This document shows, one piece after another, positions 32,265-41,528 of a stretch of 64,000 nucleotides of DNA (its first letter is position 1; every line of letters starts with the position of its first letter). The translations under genes and the position numbers were made by a program. Below the pieces are notes generated by a model. That model did not search any database. It had not been told where the DNA came from and was given only the letters and a program-made list of their open reading frames with translations. The stretch spans positions 1 to 64,000 of the forward strand of contig NZ_AUAC01000010.1 in the NCBI RefSeq assembly GCF_000428525.1, in the 5' to 3' direction. This DNA is from Hellea balneolensis DSM 19091 (GTDB lineage: Bacteria > Pseudomonadota > Alphaproteobacteria > Caulobacterales > Maricaulaceae).

Positions 32265-34463
32265 CTAAAAATCATAACGTAATGTTGCACCGTAAGTCCG
32301 CGGCGCTCCAAATGATTGTGTTGTATTTACGGTAATAGCGGATCGGTCATCTGCAAAATTGACATAGGTTTCATCCGTCAAGTTTTTCGCCCACGCAATA
32401 AGGGACCATTGATCCGTTTGGAGACCGGCACGCAAGTTTACGAGCGTTCTATCATCACCACTCAATCGTCTTTCATTCTGAGGTTCGAAAAAGACTTCAC
32501 TTCTGTGATTGACGTCAACGCGCGCAGTTAATGACCCAAAACTTACAGGATATGTAAATTGGCCGCCTACTGCTGTCGTTAATTCTGGTGCGAGGTTCAG
32601 TCTATTGCCCGCACAATTAGATACCGGCGCTACAGTTATACCGCCGCCAACAGGGCAGTTTTCAAATGCGTCATACGTTGCGTCGAGATACCCAAGGCTT
32701 GCATTTACATCAAAATAATCATTTAAACTCGTAACAAGTTCGGCTTCAAAGCCGGAAATAGTCGCCTCCGCAGCATTGGTTAAGGAAACGCCACCGCCCA
32801 CGATTTGTGAAAGCTGTAAATCTTTATAATCAGTGGTAAATGCTGCAAGGTTCAAGCGGGCGCGGCCATCTGCAAACGTGCTCTTTAAGCCGACTTCATA
32901 AGCTGTTGCAAATTCAGGATCGACTTCTAAGTTTGATACACCCGCTGTCACAAAATCTGTGTTAAATCCAGCGCTTTTAAACCCTTCTGCATATCTTACG
33001 TAGAATGTGTTATCTGGATTTACATCATATGAAAGAGAGACTGTGGGTGCGAAGTCGCTATCCGTTCGCTTAATCGCAAAATCAGTATTGCCAAATAAAC
33101 CTGTAAAATCTTGCTGAACATGCGTTGCATCTTTAGTTTCGGAAACCCAACGGCCTCCGACCTCAAGATTTAAATTTTCCGCAATCGCATAATTCGTATT
33201 AAAAAAGATCGCTATACTCTCGGAGTCAACAGAACTCGTCAGAAGAATTGGAACTGGGTTTGGTACAACGGTCGCAAAAGCAATCTCAAACAAATCTCTC
33301 CCGCCAGCAAAATCACCGATCCCGCTTGCGTCTTGATTGTAATAATAAGCGCCTACGACATAATCAAGCTTGTCACCCAAGTCACCGCTATAACGGATTT
33401 CGGCAGACAGGGCTTCTGTGTCTTGGCTAAAACGATCCGGAAAGATTTCCAAAGATGTCTTGTCATCGTCCAGTGAGGCTTGAAACTCGGAGCTTCTATA
33501 ACCCAGAACGATGTCAAGGTCACCGTCGCCAACAGCCACATTACCTGTGAGAGACGCCCCCCAAATGTCGCGCTCCAGTGAGTTTTCAAACTCATTATTT
33601 GTGGTGAATGGCGTCGTCAAAGAGGCTTGATCTTCTGCGGTCCCAAATGGTGCAAGGCCGAACTGACTAACCTCAAAAAATGAAGGGTTGCTGTCATCTT
33701 TTAGGTAATCTGCGGAAAGTATAAACTCTGAACTGTCTGATGCTGCAAATTTTATTTTCCCGCGTAATGTTGTCAAGTTTGCATCGTCAAGATCTTTTCC
33801 GTCAGTCAAATGTTTTACGAAGCCGTCTCTTGATGTGTAACCACCTGAAAGTGATGCGCTTACAGTATCAGAAATTGGCCCGCTAATATGTCCCCTTAGA
33901 CGTGCATGATTATAGTCCCCATACTGCGCCTCAACAACGCCAGTCAGCGTTTCGCTAGGGTCTCTTGTAATAATATTGATGGCGCCAGCGATCGTATTTT
34001 TCCCGAACAGAGCGCCTTGCGGCCCCCTAAGTACTTCGACACGCTCAATATCGATTAAGTCCTGATTGAAATTTTCCGGACGTCCCATATAGACCCCGTC
34101 CACATAAAACCCGACACCGGTTTCAAGCCCCACGAAACGCACAAGCGTGGAGATACCCCGAATACTAATAAGTCCTTGAATAGAACCACCAATACCGCCT
34201 GATTGCCCTGCATTTGGAATAACATTCAAAACCTCATCAAATGAATCAATGCCAGCGCGCTCAAGCTGCGCTCCTGTTACAGCACTAACAGCTAAAGGAG
34301 CCTGCTGAATCGTTTCTTCTTTTTTACGCGCTGTTACGATGATTTCATCAGTAATACGGCCTGCTTGCGCCTCTGAACTTTGAGCTTGCGCGAAAGAAGG
34401 AGACATTGATAGCGATATGACAGACGTCGCCATCAACCATTTCAACTTTGTTATTTTTAGCAT
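32265..34463 (-). CDS. TonB-dependent outer-membrane receptor 1
   Basis: It has a signal peptide (about 1-27, ending SFAQAQ), a TonB-box-like DEIIVTARKKEET, a plug domain (about 50-160, PQGALFGKNTIAGAINIITR) and a 22-strand barrel ending in a terminal Phe (YGATLRYDF). The class imports siderophores, vitamins or other bulky substrates using TonB energy. It is first in an operon with an alpha/beta hydrolase and an M20 amidohydrolase. A divergent AraC regulator suggests substrate-induced control. Confidence 0.94.
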   Translation of the reverse strand: MLKITKLKWLMATSVISLSMSPSFAQAQSSEAQAGRITDEIIVTARKKEETIQQAPLAVSAVTGAQLERAGIDSFDEVLNVIPNAGQSGGIGGSIQGLISIRGISTLVRFVGLETGVGFYVDGVYMGRPENFNQDLIDIERVEVLRGPQGALFGKNTIAGAINIITRDPSETLTGVVEAQYGDYNHARLRGHISGPISDTVSASLSGGYTSRDGFVKHLTDGKDLDDANLTTLRGKIKFAASDSSEFILSADYLKDDSNPSFFEVSQFGLAPFGTAEDQASLTTPFTTNNEFENSLERDIWGASLTGNVAVGDGDLDIVLGYRSSEFQASLDDDKTSLEIFPDRFSQDTEALSAEIRYSGDLGDKLDYVVGAYYYNQDASGIGDFAGGRDLFEIAFATVVPNPVPILLTSSVDSESIAIFFNTNYAIAENLNLEVGGRWVSETKDATHVQQDFTGLFGNTDFAIKRTDSDFAPTVSLSYDVNPDNTFYVRYAEGFKSAGFNTDFVTAGVSNLEVDPEFATAYEVGLKSTFADGRARLNLAAFTTDYKDLQLSQIVGGGVSLTNAAEATISGFEAELVTSLNDYFDVNASLGYLDATYDAFENCPVGGGITVAPVSNCAGNRLNLAPELTTAVGGQFTYPVSFGSLTARVDVNHRSEVFFEPQNERRLSGDDRTLVNLRAGLQTDQWSLIAWAKNLTDETYVNFADDRSAITVNTTQSFGAPRTYGATLRYDF

Positions 34464-34549
34464 AATATTTTCCCTTCAGTCTGTTCCCTACCAGTCGGAA
34501 AATCACTCAGTTTCTTGATAAATGTCTTATGCCTACTTCAGATTTCATT

Positions 34550-34562
34550 ATGCGAAACGCAT
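34550..34562. promoter_or_regulatory. Short palindrome between TonB receptor 1 and AraC regulator
   Basis: ATGCG-AAA-CGCAT lies in the 166-base divergent gap. It is a possible regulator site; the arms are short and it could be chance. Confidence 0.25.
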
Positions 34563-34629
34563 TATTTTATAATCGAATTATCAACTCAATACTTGATAGC
34601 GATCACAAATATATGGTCATATAAACTTC

Positions 34630-35640
34630 ATGAACACACACCGAAAAATAGTCTTTAATTGGGAAAACTTCGACTCAATAGCTCCAAAACTCCTAAGTCC
34701 GAAAGCCACTAAAAGTCTGGAAGTCCAAAGCGATTTTGGGAAAATTAGTCAAGTTGAAAGCGATGACGAAACATGTTCTGGAAGAATTGAGTTCTTAAAC
34801 TTAAATCGTGATTTGAAGATTATCATTGTTGATAGCGTATGGTTTCAGGATCACAAATTTCATATCTGTGATGGAACATACGTTCGGTTTAACTTCAGCC
34901 TCTCGATAGATATTGAGATGCAATTATCAAAAGACAAATCCGTGAAAGTTGTGACTCCATCTTGGCGTATCATTAACAATAAACCAGATGCTGAAGTCAT
35001 CGAACGTATCCCAAAAAATAAGCGTTCAGCTTGGGTCACCATTTGCTGTAAAAAAGAGCTCATAGAGCAAATATCCGGCGATGCGTATGATAACTTACCG
35101 AACCTTTTACAGGACGCATTCGAGTTATCCGATACGATTAGCTTTCATGAATATTATGATTTCACGTCAAGATTAAATGCTATCACAGCAGATATTTTGA
35201 AGACCCAGCTAAAAGGCGTGATGCGCATGGTTTACATCGAGTCGAGATGTCTTGAACTTATTTGCCATGCTTTAGACTTTTTGATTTATTCTCCTACGAA
35301 CTTACCAAGCGTAAAACTTTCTAGTAAAGACTCTTCAGCACTCGCAGAAGCGCATAATATTCTTCTCTCAGAATATGCACCAGCACCAAGTATTACAGAG
35401 CTAAGCCGGAGGTTAGGGATAAATAGAAATAAACTATTTTATGGATTCAAAATTAAATATGGAAAATCCGTTTCTGATTTCATTCAAGAACAGAGGTTAG
35501 AAGAAGCCAAACGTCTTCTTCAACAAACAGATATGTCTATTACTAATATAGCCGCCAAAGTAGGATTTGGGCACCAAAGTAATTTTTCTACGGCCATTAA
35601 AAGGCATTTCGGATTAACGCCTAAACAATTTAGAAATTAA
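34630..35640 (+). CDS. AraC-family transcriptional regulator
   Basis: The C-terminal about 100 residues hold two helix-turn-helix motifs (PSITELSRRLGINRNKLFYG and TDMSITNIAAKVGFGHQSNF) ending in RHFGLTPKQFRN, the AraC signature. The N-terminal about 230 residues form a ligand domain without a clear relative, perhaps PchR-like. It is divergent from TonB receptor 1 and probably activates that operon on binding its ligand. The region after it (35641-35876) contains only a higA relic. Confidence 0.9.
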   Translation: MNTHRKIVFNWENFDSIAPKLLSPKATKSLEVQSDFGKISQVESDDETCSGRIEFLNLNRDLKIIIVDSVWFQDHKFHICDGTYVRFNFSLSIDIEMQLSKDKSVKVVTPSWRIINNKPDAEVIERIPKNKRSAWVTICCKKELIEQISGDAYDNLPNLLQDAFELSDTISFHEYYDFTSRLNAITADILKTQLKGVMRMVYIESRCLELICHALDFLIYSPTNLPSVKLSSKDSSALAEAHNILLSEYAPAPSITELSRRLGINRNKLFYGFKIKYGKSVSDFIQEQRLEEAKRLLQQTDMSITNIAAKVGFGHQSNFSTAIKRHFGLTPKQFRN

Positions 35641-35730
35641 AATTAAGGGTAAAAATGGTGTTATATCCTTATATCTAAGCCGTCACATATAGCCCAATTC
35701 AGACACATCCATAATCTCGCATACTGCACT

Positions 35731-35850
35731 CAATCATGATTGACTTGCATGATCATCCAATAAGTGGGCCACGCCAGACCTTGGATAGACGCAAAGTCGT
35801 ATCTGACGCCATGCGCATTTCACGTTTTACAAAGCGTTTAGAAAAATCGG
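35731..35850 (-). pseudogene. Relic of a HigA antitoxin gene
   Basis: The DNA matches higA (21683-21973) over about 120 bases, including CATGATTGACTTGCATG and the HTH-coding segment TTGCGTCTATCCAAGG, but with frame damage and stops. No higB is recognisable beside it. It suggests an earlier copy of the toxin-antitoxin locus here. Confidence 0.75.
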
Positions 35851-35876
35851 ATAAATCATAGCGCTTTATCAGAACT

Positions 35877-36536
35877 CTAGGCCTTCGCTTTTCTGAATGC
35901 TGCACTAATTTGAATGCGGGCCATATCGTAAATCGCTTTATTGCGAGAGTCCAAAGGAATTGAAAGTTCTGTACAAGCTACGACAACTGGGTGTTTAAGA
36001 CTGTGCGTTTTGATATAGTTTTTATAAAACTGAATGTCATCGTTTGTTTCGCGGCCCGTATATATCTTTTGTCGAAGATTATCAATTTTATCTTGGTCTG
36101 CCAAGCTTGGAACTTGCACATGAATTCCTGAAAAATGCATTAAGGTCGAAATATAAGGGGCCTGCATGCTGTACTTTGATCCCAGTAAAAATATATCTGA
36201 GTGTTTTGATGCCTGCAGTTCTCGTATTGTCTCTCTTACAGGGTGAATTAAGTTTGGGATCGCTAACTGATCCAATGTTTCATGTAATGTAATATTTGGG
36301 ACAACTATGATCTCAGAGTTTATTGTTTCAAAATATGGCCTGAGAACCGGTTTCAGTGAGTCAAATTTATTTGGCAGAAAATTATTTACCTCGCTAAAAT
36401 CCACATCAATTAAGTTTAATTCGGGCTCTGTATTTTCTGTGTTCTCGATTTCAAAAAGTTCTTTAAAACACTTAATATAAAAAGACGTTGTGCGCGTCCC
36501 TAAGCGTAAAAAATCGATAGTTTTGCATGAAGACAT
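35877..36536 (-). CDS. Aspartate/glutamate racemase-like protein
   Basis: The fold is indicated by LRLGTRTTSFYIK, VVPNITLHETLD, LLGSKYSMQ and VVACTELSIPLDSR. Family enzymes use two Cys as acid and base. The second is present (ACTELS), but the first position reads VPNITLHE with no Cys, so racemisation is doubtful and a related chemistry is possible. It shares one base with the egtD stop and is third in the egtB-egtD run, so it may act on an amino-acid intermediate or product in thiol metabolism. Confidence 0.78.
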   Translation of the reverse strand: MSSCKTIDFLRLGTRTTSFYIKCFKELFEIENTENTEPELNLIDVDFSEVNNFLPNKFDSLKPVLRPYFETINSEIIVVPNITLHETLDQLAIPNLIHPVRETIRELQASKHSDIFLLGSKYSMQAPYISTLMHFSGIHVQVPSLADQDKIDNLRQKIYTGRETNDDIQFYKNYIKTHSLKHPVVVACTELSIPLDSRNKAIYDMARIQISAAFRKAKA

Positions 36537-37483
36537 TAATGGAGTTCCAAAATGTAATCCGCAAAATAAGAATTTTTGTCCTTAAGGACTCCTTTAATAG
36601 TAAAACCCGTTCCACTTAGAATATTACCTATGATCACTTGATCATATTTACGTGAAATCTCAGTTTGTATTTTCTCATCTTTTGCAAATATGAATGTTTT
36701 TTTTAGCGCTCCAATATAAACATCTTGATCTTTCTCGCTCTTCAAGTAGCTTTTTGCAATTCCGATCTCCTCATCATACTCAGCTATATGTGAAAATTGA
36801 TCTAACTTGAAGTTTGCGTTCAGCTCTCTATTGATGCGATGCAGTAAGTTTAGGTTGAATAGAGAGGTAATGCCTTGAGAGTCGCTATAGGCTGGTAAGA
36901 CCACATTTGAAGGTTTAATGAGGTCTACGCCAAGTATAAGCTTATCCCCCTCATTTAAATTTTTGCCAAGGGCATAAATAAATTCACGGGCGGCCTCATC
37001 AGGCATATTGCCCAAATTTGAACCCAAATATAAAACAATCTTTTGTTTACCCGCCTTATTTAAATATTGCAGCGTTTGGAAATAATCTCTGTTCTGGGAT
37101 TTTATTCTAAGGTCTGGTAATTCTAAGCTCAAAACACGCTCAAGATGCGCCAAAACATTTGCTGAAATATCTACAGGAACATAATCAAAATCGAACCTTT
37201 CACCCAACAATTCTGCAAGAAGCATTTTCGTTTTGCTGCCATCTCCCGCGCCAAGTTCGATAACATCAAAAGGCACCCCTTTTTGAACACCTAAAAGATT
37301 AACAATATCACCTGTCTGAGATGTAAATATATCCATTTCAGCCCTCGTCAGATAATACTCAGGCAAATCCATAATTTGCATAAACAGCTGATCACCTTTC
37401 TTGTCATAGAAATACTTTGACGACAGAAATTTTGGGGATGACCCTAAACCTGCTGCAACATCTGCTAAGAATTGTTTATTCAT
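36536..37483 (-). CDS. egtD: L-histidine N-alpha-methyltransferase EgtD
   Basis: EgtD trimethylates histidine to hercynine with S-adenosylmethionine, the first step of ergothioneine synthesis. Signatures are SSKYFYDKKGDQLFMQI, LPEYYLTRAE, the SAM site VIELGAGDGSKT (about 75-85) and LYLGSNLGNM. The 315-residue length is right. The start ATG 37483 overlaps the egtB stop as ATGA, indicating coupled translation; a longer frame from 37519 lies inside egtB. Confidence 0.94.
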   Translation of the reverse strand: MNKQFLADVAAGLGSSPKFLSSKYFYDKKGDQLFMQIMDLPEYYLTRAEMDIFTSQTGDIVNLLGVQKGVPFDVIELGAGDGSKTKMLLAELLGERFDFDYVPVDISANVLAHLERVLSLELPDLRIKSQNRDYFQTLQYLNKAGKQKIVLYLGSNLGNMPDEAAREFIYALGKNLNEGDKLILGVDLIKPSNVVLPAYSDSQGITSLFNLNLLHRINRELNANFKLDQFSHIAEYDEEIGIAKSYLKSEKDQDVYIGALKKTFIFAKDEKIQTEISRKYDQVIIGNILSGTGFTIKGVLKDKNSYFADYILELH

Positions 37484-38592
37484 ATATATCTCGAAAGGCG
37501 AATACCCGAATATTGCCACTGAGAATGCGGGTGAAAAAAGTTACGGTAGGTTACCCGGCTATGATCCGGTGCCGTGGCATTTGACGCGCCGCGTAATACC
37601 ATCTGATTTACCATGAATTTGCCGTTATATTCCCCGAGTGCACCGTCAGCGATTTTAAAGCCCGGATAAGGCGCATAAGCAGACGATGTCCATTCCCAGC
37701 GTGCACCCCAATTTAAATCGTTTGCAGCTACTTCCCATTCAAATTCAGTCGGAAGGCGGTATCCTTTCCACCGCGCAAAAGCTTCGGCCTCATAATAGGA
37801 TATATGTGCGACAGATACGTTTAAATCGAGCGGCTTTAATCCCGCCAAAGTATAATGATGCCAGCGACCCTCTTTTAATTGCCAGTAAAGTGGATGCTGA
37901 ATGCTCTCTGACTGAACCCAGGCCCAGCCCTCATCTAACCAGTAAGAAAAATCCTTATAGCCGCCAGCTTGCATAAAAGCGAGATATTCACTATTCGTGA
38001 CCAGAGATTTTGAAATTTTGAAATCCTGCAGATACACTTTGTGTCTACCCATTTCATTGTCAAAGCAAAATCTGTCTTCAGACTGCGCCGCATCAAAACC
38101 AATGTCATAAAGACCCTCTGAAACAGACACCCATTCAGTTTCCGCATCTCCGCTTGTGTCACTTAGATAATCGCAGCTTTCATCATAAATGGGCCATGTC
38201 GGATTTAAGCCGAAAACATATTTCAAATCCGTGATTAAAAGTTCTTGATGTTGCTGTTCATGGTTCAGCCCGATTGTCACAATATCAGCCAGCTCTTGCG
38301 TCAGCTCCGCCCTCAAAAGCTCTCTCATAAACTTATCAACATGTTCTCGGTAAGCGTAAACTTGTGCCACTGTTGGACGTGTAATGACGCCCCGCATAGT
38401 GCGTTCAAACGGACGTGCGACGCTCTGATAATAGCTGTTAAAAAGCAGGGTGAAATCAGGGTCAAACGCAGGGTAATTAACCAGATGCGTTTTTAGGACC
38501 ATGTCCTCAAAGAACCAAGCCGTATGCGCCAAATGCCATTTGGGCGGACTGGCAAATGATACAGCTTGAGGAACGTAATCCTCTATGTGCAA
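37480..38592 (-). CDS. egtB: Ergothioneine sulfoxide synthase EgtB
   Basis: EgtB is a non-heme iron enzyme joining hercynine to a thiol donor with O2. The DinB-like N-terminus gives the three-His site: KWHLAHTAWF and NHEQQHQE (His about 111 and 115). The C-terminal FGE-sulfatase-like domain has MGRHKVYLQDF, YRLPTEFEWEVAA and WEWTSSAYAPYPG. Homology seems to continue upstream in frame (LEQYNKVRATTERLCAPL) to about 38660, yet TTG 38592 is the first usual start, so the true start may be a rare ATT or ATC codon. It leads egtD. Confidence 0.93.
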   Translation of the reverse strand: MHIEDYVPQAVSFASPPKWHLAHTAWFFEDMVLKTHLVNYPAFDPDFTLLFNSYYQSVARPFERTMRGVITRPTVAQVYAYREHVDKFMRELLRAELTQELADIVTIGLNHEQQHQELLITDLKYVFGLNPTWPIYDESCDYLSDTSGDAETEWVSVSEGLYDIGFDAAQSEDRFCFDNEMGRHKVYLQDFKISKSLVTNSEYLAFMQAGGYKDFSYWLDEGWAWVQSESIQHPLYWQLKEGRWHHYTLAGLKPLDLNVSVAHISYYEAEAFARWKGYRLPTEFEWEVAANDLNWGARWEWTSSAYAPYPGFKIADGALGEYNGKFMVNQMVLRGASNATAPDHSRVTYRNFFHPHSQWQYSGIRLSRYI

Positions 38593-38671
38593 AGGCGCAC
38601 AGAGTCTTTCTGTCGTCGCGCGGACTTTATTATATTGTTCTAGAAATGTGATCGTAATTAACCTGAAATTC

Positions 38672-39442
38672 TTAAAATTTACCAGTGTTAGCCCATTCTT
38701 CTCTTGGCGGAATAGGTTCCATATTGTCCCAATGCTCGATTATTCTTCCGTCTTTGAGACGGAATATATCAAATAGAGCATACGCCACACCGTTCATTAA
38801 GGCCTGAGAATAAGATACAACATGATCGCCTTGGCCAATAACTTTGAAGACAAAGTCATAGGTAAAATCTTGGGTCTCTAGAAAGTCACGCACGGCATCA
38901 ATTCCATCCCCTACATTTGGATTATGCTGAATATATGTTTCTGTGGAAATGTAATCTTCTAGCTTGTCATAATTTTTGTTTTGAAAGACATCTACAAGAA
39001 ATTGTCGCACCAAAGCTTTATTGTCTTCGGTCTTATCTAAATCTTTTAGCTCGAAATCACCCAGAATGACATCATGACCTGAAACCGTATCTTCGGGTTC
39101 AACATAGGCTGCAATAACGTCCCAATGCTCAACAATTTTCTCATCTTTATCCGTATCAAACAAATCGGTCGTAACCCATTTTGCTGAGCCATTGTCAATA
39201 TCCTGATGAGCCGTGACGAACACATAAGGGCCATCCTCAATTGCGCGAATAATCTGAATGTCGCGTTTGCTCGTACGCTTAAGGAACCCCTCGAAAAATT
39301 CAATAAAGCCGTCAGCGCCGTCGCGCACGCCGGTACTGTGCTGTGTATATCTATCGCCCGTATAATCGTGGACGCGCTGGATCTCTCCATCCCTGATACC
39401 CTTTAAATAGAGGTTTTTAGCATTCTCAAGCTTCTTACTCAT
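38672..39442 (-). CDS. Tandem SnoaL/NTF2-like domain protein
   Basis: Two related NTF2-like domains are visible: residues about 1-115 (YLKGIRDGEIQRVHDYTGDR, YTQHSTGVRDGADGFIEFFE, IVEHWDVIA) and about 135-256 (FLVDVFQNKNYDKLEDYIS, YIQHNPNVGDGIDAVRDFLE, IIEHWDNMEPIP). Such SnoaL-like proteins include small cyclases, hydratases and proteins of unknown role. The duplication inside one chain is uncommon but known. It precedes egtB by about 80 bases on the same strand. Confidence 0.8.
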   Translation of the reverse strand: MSKKLENAKNLYLKGIRDGEIQRVHDYTGDRYTQHSTGVRDGADGFIEFFEGFLKRTSKRDIQIIRAIEDGPYVFVTAHQDIDNGSAKWVTTDLFDTDKDEKIVEHWDVIAAYVEPEDTVSGHDVILGDFELKDLDKTEDNKALVRQFLVDVFQNKNYDKLEDYISTETYIQHNPNVGDGIDAVRDFLETQDFTYDFVFKVIGQGDHVVSYSQALMNGVAYALFDIFRLKDGRIIEHWDNMEPIPPREEWANTGKF

Positions 39443-39560
39443 TTTAATTCTCTCCTCAGATCATCTCTAGTATTACAGTAGTTTGTTCAAAAAATAGAAA
39501 GCGCGTTCTTTTTACTGATCCCGTGTGGTCGCTCATCTTAGAGTCCAGCTCTTAGGGTTC

Positions 39561-41528
39561 TTAAATCAACTCTGCGTCGGTCATAATCTCAACCAAGGCT
39601 GGCCCCTTAACCGCAAGCGCCCGGGCAATGGCCGCCTCAACTTCGAACCCTTTACTGACCCTTTCCCCATGGGCGCCGCAAATCTGAGCAAATTTGGCAA
39701 AGGACGGATTGACTAAATCAGTTTCCCAGACGGGCCATTCTCCAGACCGTTGCTCTTTAGAAATTTTACCTAGCTCTTCATTATGAAGCAGCACATGGGT
39801 TATATCCATTCCATATTTAACAGCTGTAGTCATTTCCATCGCATATTGACCAAAGCCCCCATCACCTGAGACAGATATCACTTTTCGGCCACGTAAATGT
39901 TCAAAATCCTTAGTAGCGGCCCACGCTCCCATCGCTGCTGGCAAACCAAACCCTATTGATCCCAAATATCCAGACATCATCACATGCTGCCCCTTGGTTT
40001 CAAAGTAGCGGCCAAAAGAATAGGTATTATTTCCGACATCTACCGCGAATAGTGCGTCTGCAGGGGCCACACGAGACAACGCTTCAAATATAGCCACCGA
40101 ATGCGCACCTTTAGTGCCTTCTTCGGCAAGGCGCGCCTTTTTCTCAGCGCGCCACATTTTCCAACGTTCCGCCAGTTCTTTGATTTGATCTGGAGCCTTC
40201 GCATTACGCTTAATTTGCGGAGCAATCGCCTGACAAAAAGCCCCAATTTCACCCCAAATGGGAAGGGTTACGGGGTTAAATTTTCCAAGTTGCATCCGCT
40301 CATAATCCACTTGGATCGTTGGATTACCAGGGCTAATGCCTGTGTGATTAGAAAATGACGCGCCCAGTACGAGCTGTAAATCACACTCATTCATGAACCA
40401 ACTTGCTATTGGGGTTCCAGAACGTCCCAAAACCCCGCCTGCATTAGGATGGTTATCCGCAATTAGACCTTTACCTTTAAAGGTTGTTACAACAGCCGCG
40501 CCAATTATTTCGGCTAAATCAATAATTTGGTCACGCGCTTCCCATGCTCCGTGGCCGATAATGATAAGTGGACGCTTGGCCTTATTTATAAGCCTTACTG
40601 CCTCGGCAACATCTTCATCATGTGGCTTAACTATAGGCCTAGAAACTCGGCCCTTAGGACCAGTAGCGGCTGAGTTGCTAGGCAATGTCTGTATGTCATC
40701 TGGGAAAATCAGGTGTGCGACATCTCGCTCGATAAGTGCTGTCTTACACGCCAGTGAGGTCAGTTCAGCTGGTCTTGAAGTTGATAAAAGCGTTTGGGAA
40801 AATCGCGATACAGCTTGAAAAGCAGAAGATAAGTCTATGTCCTGAAATGCACCTGGTGCCATCACCTGAGTTTGCACTTGCCCCGTCAGTGCCAATACGG
40901 GTGAGCGATCCACTTTTGCATCCCACATGCCTGTTAAAAGATTTGTAGCGCCCGGACCTGCGATCGTCAGGCATGCTGCAGGCTTACCCGTGAGCTTACC
41001 ATATGCAGATGCAGCAAAGGCTGCGGCTCCTTCATGGCGAATGCCAACATAGCTCATCTCACCATCTATCACTCGTCGCCTCAGTGCATCGGCTAATCCC
41101 AAATTCGAATGCCCGACCATACCGAAGACACGTTTCACGCCCCAATTGACCAATGTTTCGGCGACCACATCGGTCATAGTGCGGATATGTTTTACCTCAG
41201 GCTCAAGCCCGATAAATACTTCACCATCGCGTATCTCTACGGGATAAAGAGTCTGGCCTTCATCATCATGACCACCCGGCGATTTTCCTGTCAGCGGGTC
41301 AAAGTCCCAGCCATGCCAAGGACAGCGAAGCCAGCATTTATTGTCTTCACCTTTTTCAATCGTGCCTTCGCCCAAAGGACCACCTTGATGGGGGCAATGA
41401 TTATCCATCGCCGCCCATTGCCCGTCAAAATGCGACAGGCAAATAAAGTGATCATCTGCGGAAACAGTTTTGACGCGACCCTCGGGTAGGTCTGCAGGTC
41501 CAACACTAACCCAGTTTAAATCACTCAT
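39561..41528 (-). CDS. Rieske ferredoxin fused to ThDP-dependent (acetolactate synthase-like) enzyme
   Basis: Residues 1-105 are a Rieske 2Fe-2S domain with NHCPHQGGPLGEG and RCPWHGWDFDPLTGK ligands. Residues about 115-655 form a full thiamine-diphosphate enzyme: FGMVGHSNLGLADALRRR, the Glu in RHEGAAAFAASAYGKLTGK, a central domain (RPLIIIGHGAWEARDQI) and a pyrophosphate motif SVSGDGGFGQYAMEMTTA. This class includes pyruvate oxidase, acetolactate synthase and oxalyl-CoA decarboxylase; the substrate is not evident. Fusion to Rieske suggests electron transfer from the ThDP adduct. It overlaps the upstream CDGSH-glutamate-synthase-like gene by four bases (ATGA), so they are co-made. Confidence 0.88.
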   Translation of the reverse strand: MSDLNWVSVGPADLPEGRVKTVSADDHFICLSHFDGQWAAMDNHCPHQGGPLGEGTIEKGEDNKCWLRCPWHGWDFDPLTGKSPGGHDDEGQTLYPVEIRDGEVFIGLEPEVKHIRTMTDVVAETLVNWGVKRVFGMVGHSNLGLADALRRRVIDGEMSYVGIRHEGAAAFAASAYGKLTGKPAACLTIAGPGATNLLTGMWDAKVDRSPVLALTGQVQTQVMAPGAFQDIDLSSAFQAVSRFSQTLLSTSRPAELTSLACKTALIERDVAHLIFPDDIQTLPSNSAATGPKGRVSRPIVKPHDEDVAEAVRLINKAKRPLIIIGHGAWEARDQIIDLAEIIGAAVVTTFKGKGLIADNHPNAGGVLGRSGTPIASWFMNECDLQLVLGASFSNHTGISPGNPTIQVDYERMQLGKFNPVTLPIWGEIGAFCQAIAPQIKRNAKAPDQIKELAERWKMWRAEKKARLAEEGTKGAHSVAIFEALSRVAPADALFAVDVGNNTYSFGRYFETKGQHVMMSGYLGSIGFGLPAAMGAWAATKDFEHLRGRKVISVSGDGGFGQYAMEMTTAVKYGMDITHVLLHNEELGKISKEQRSGEWPVWETDLVNPSFAKFAQICGAHGERVSKGFEVEAAIARALAVKGPALVEIMTDAELI

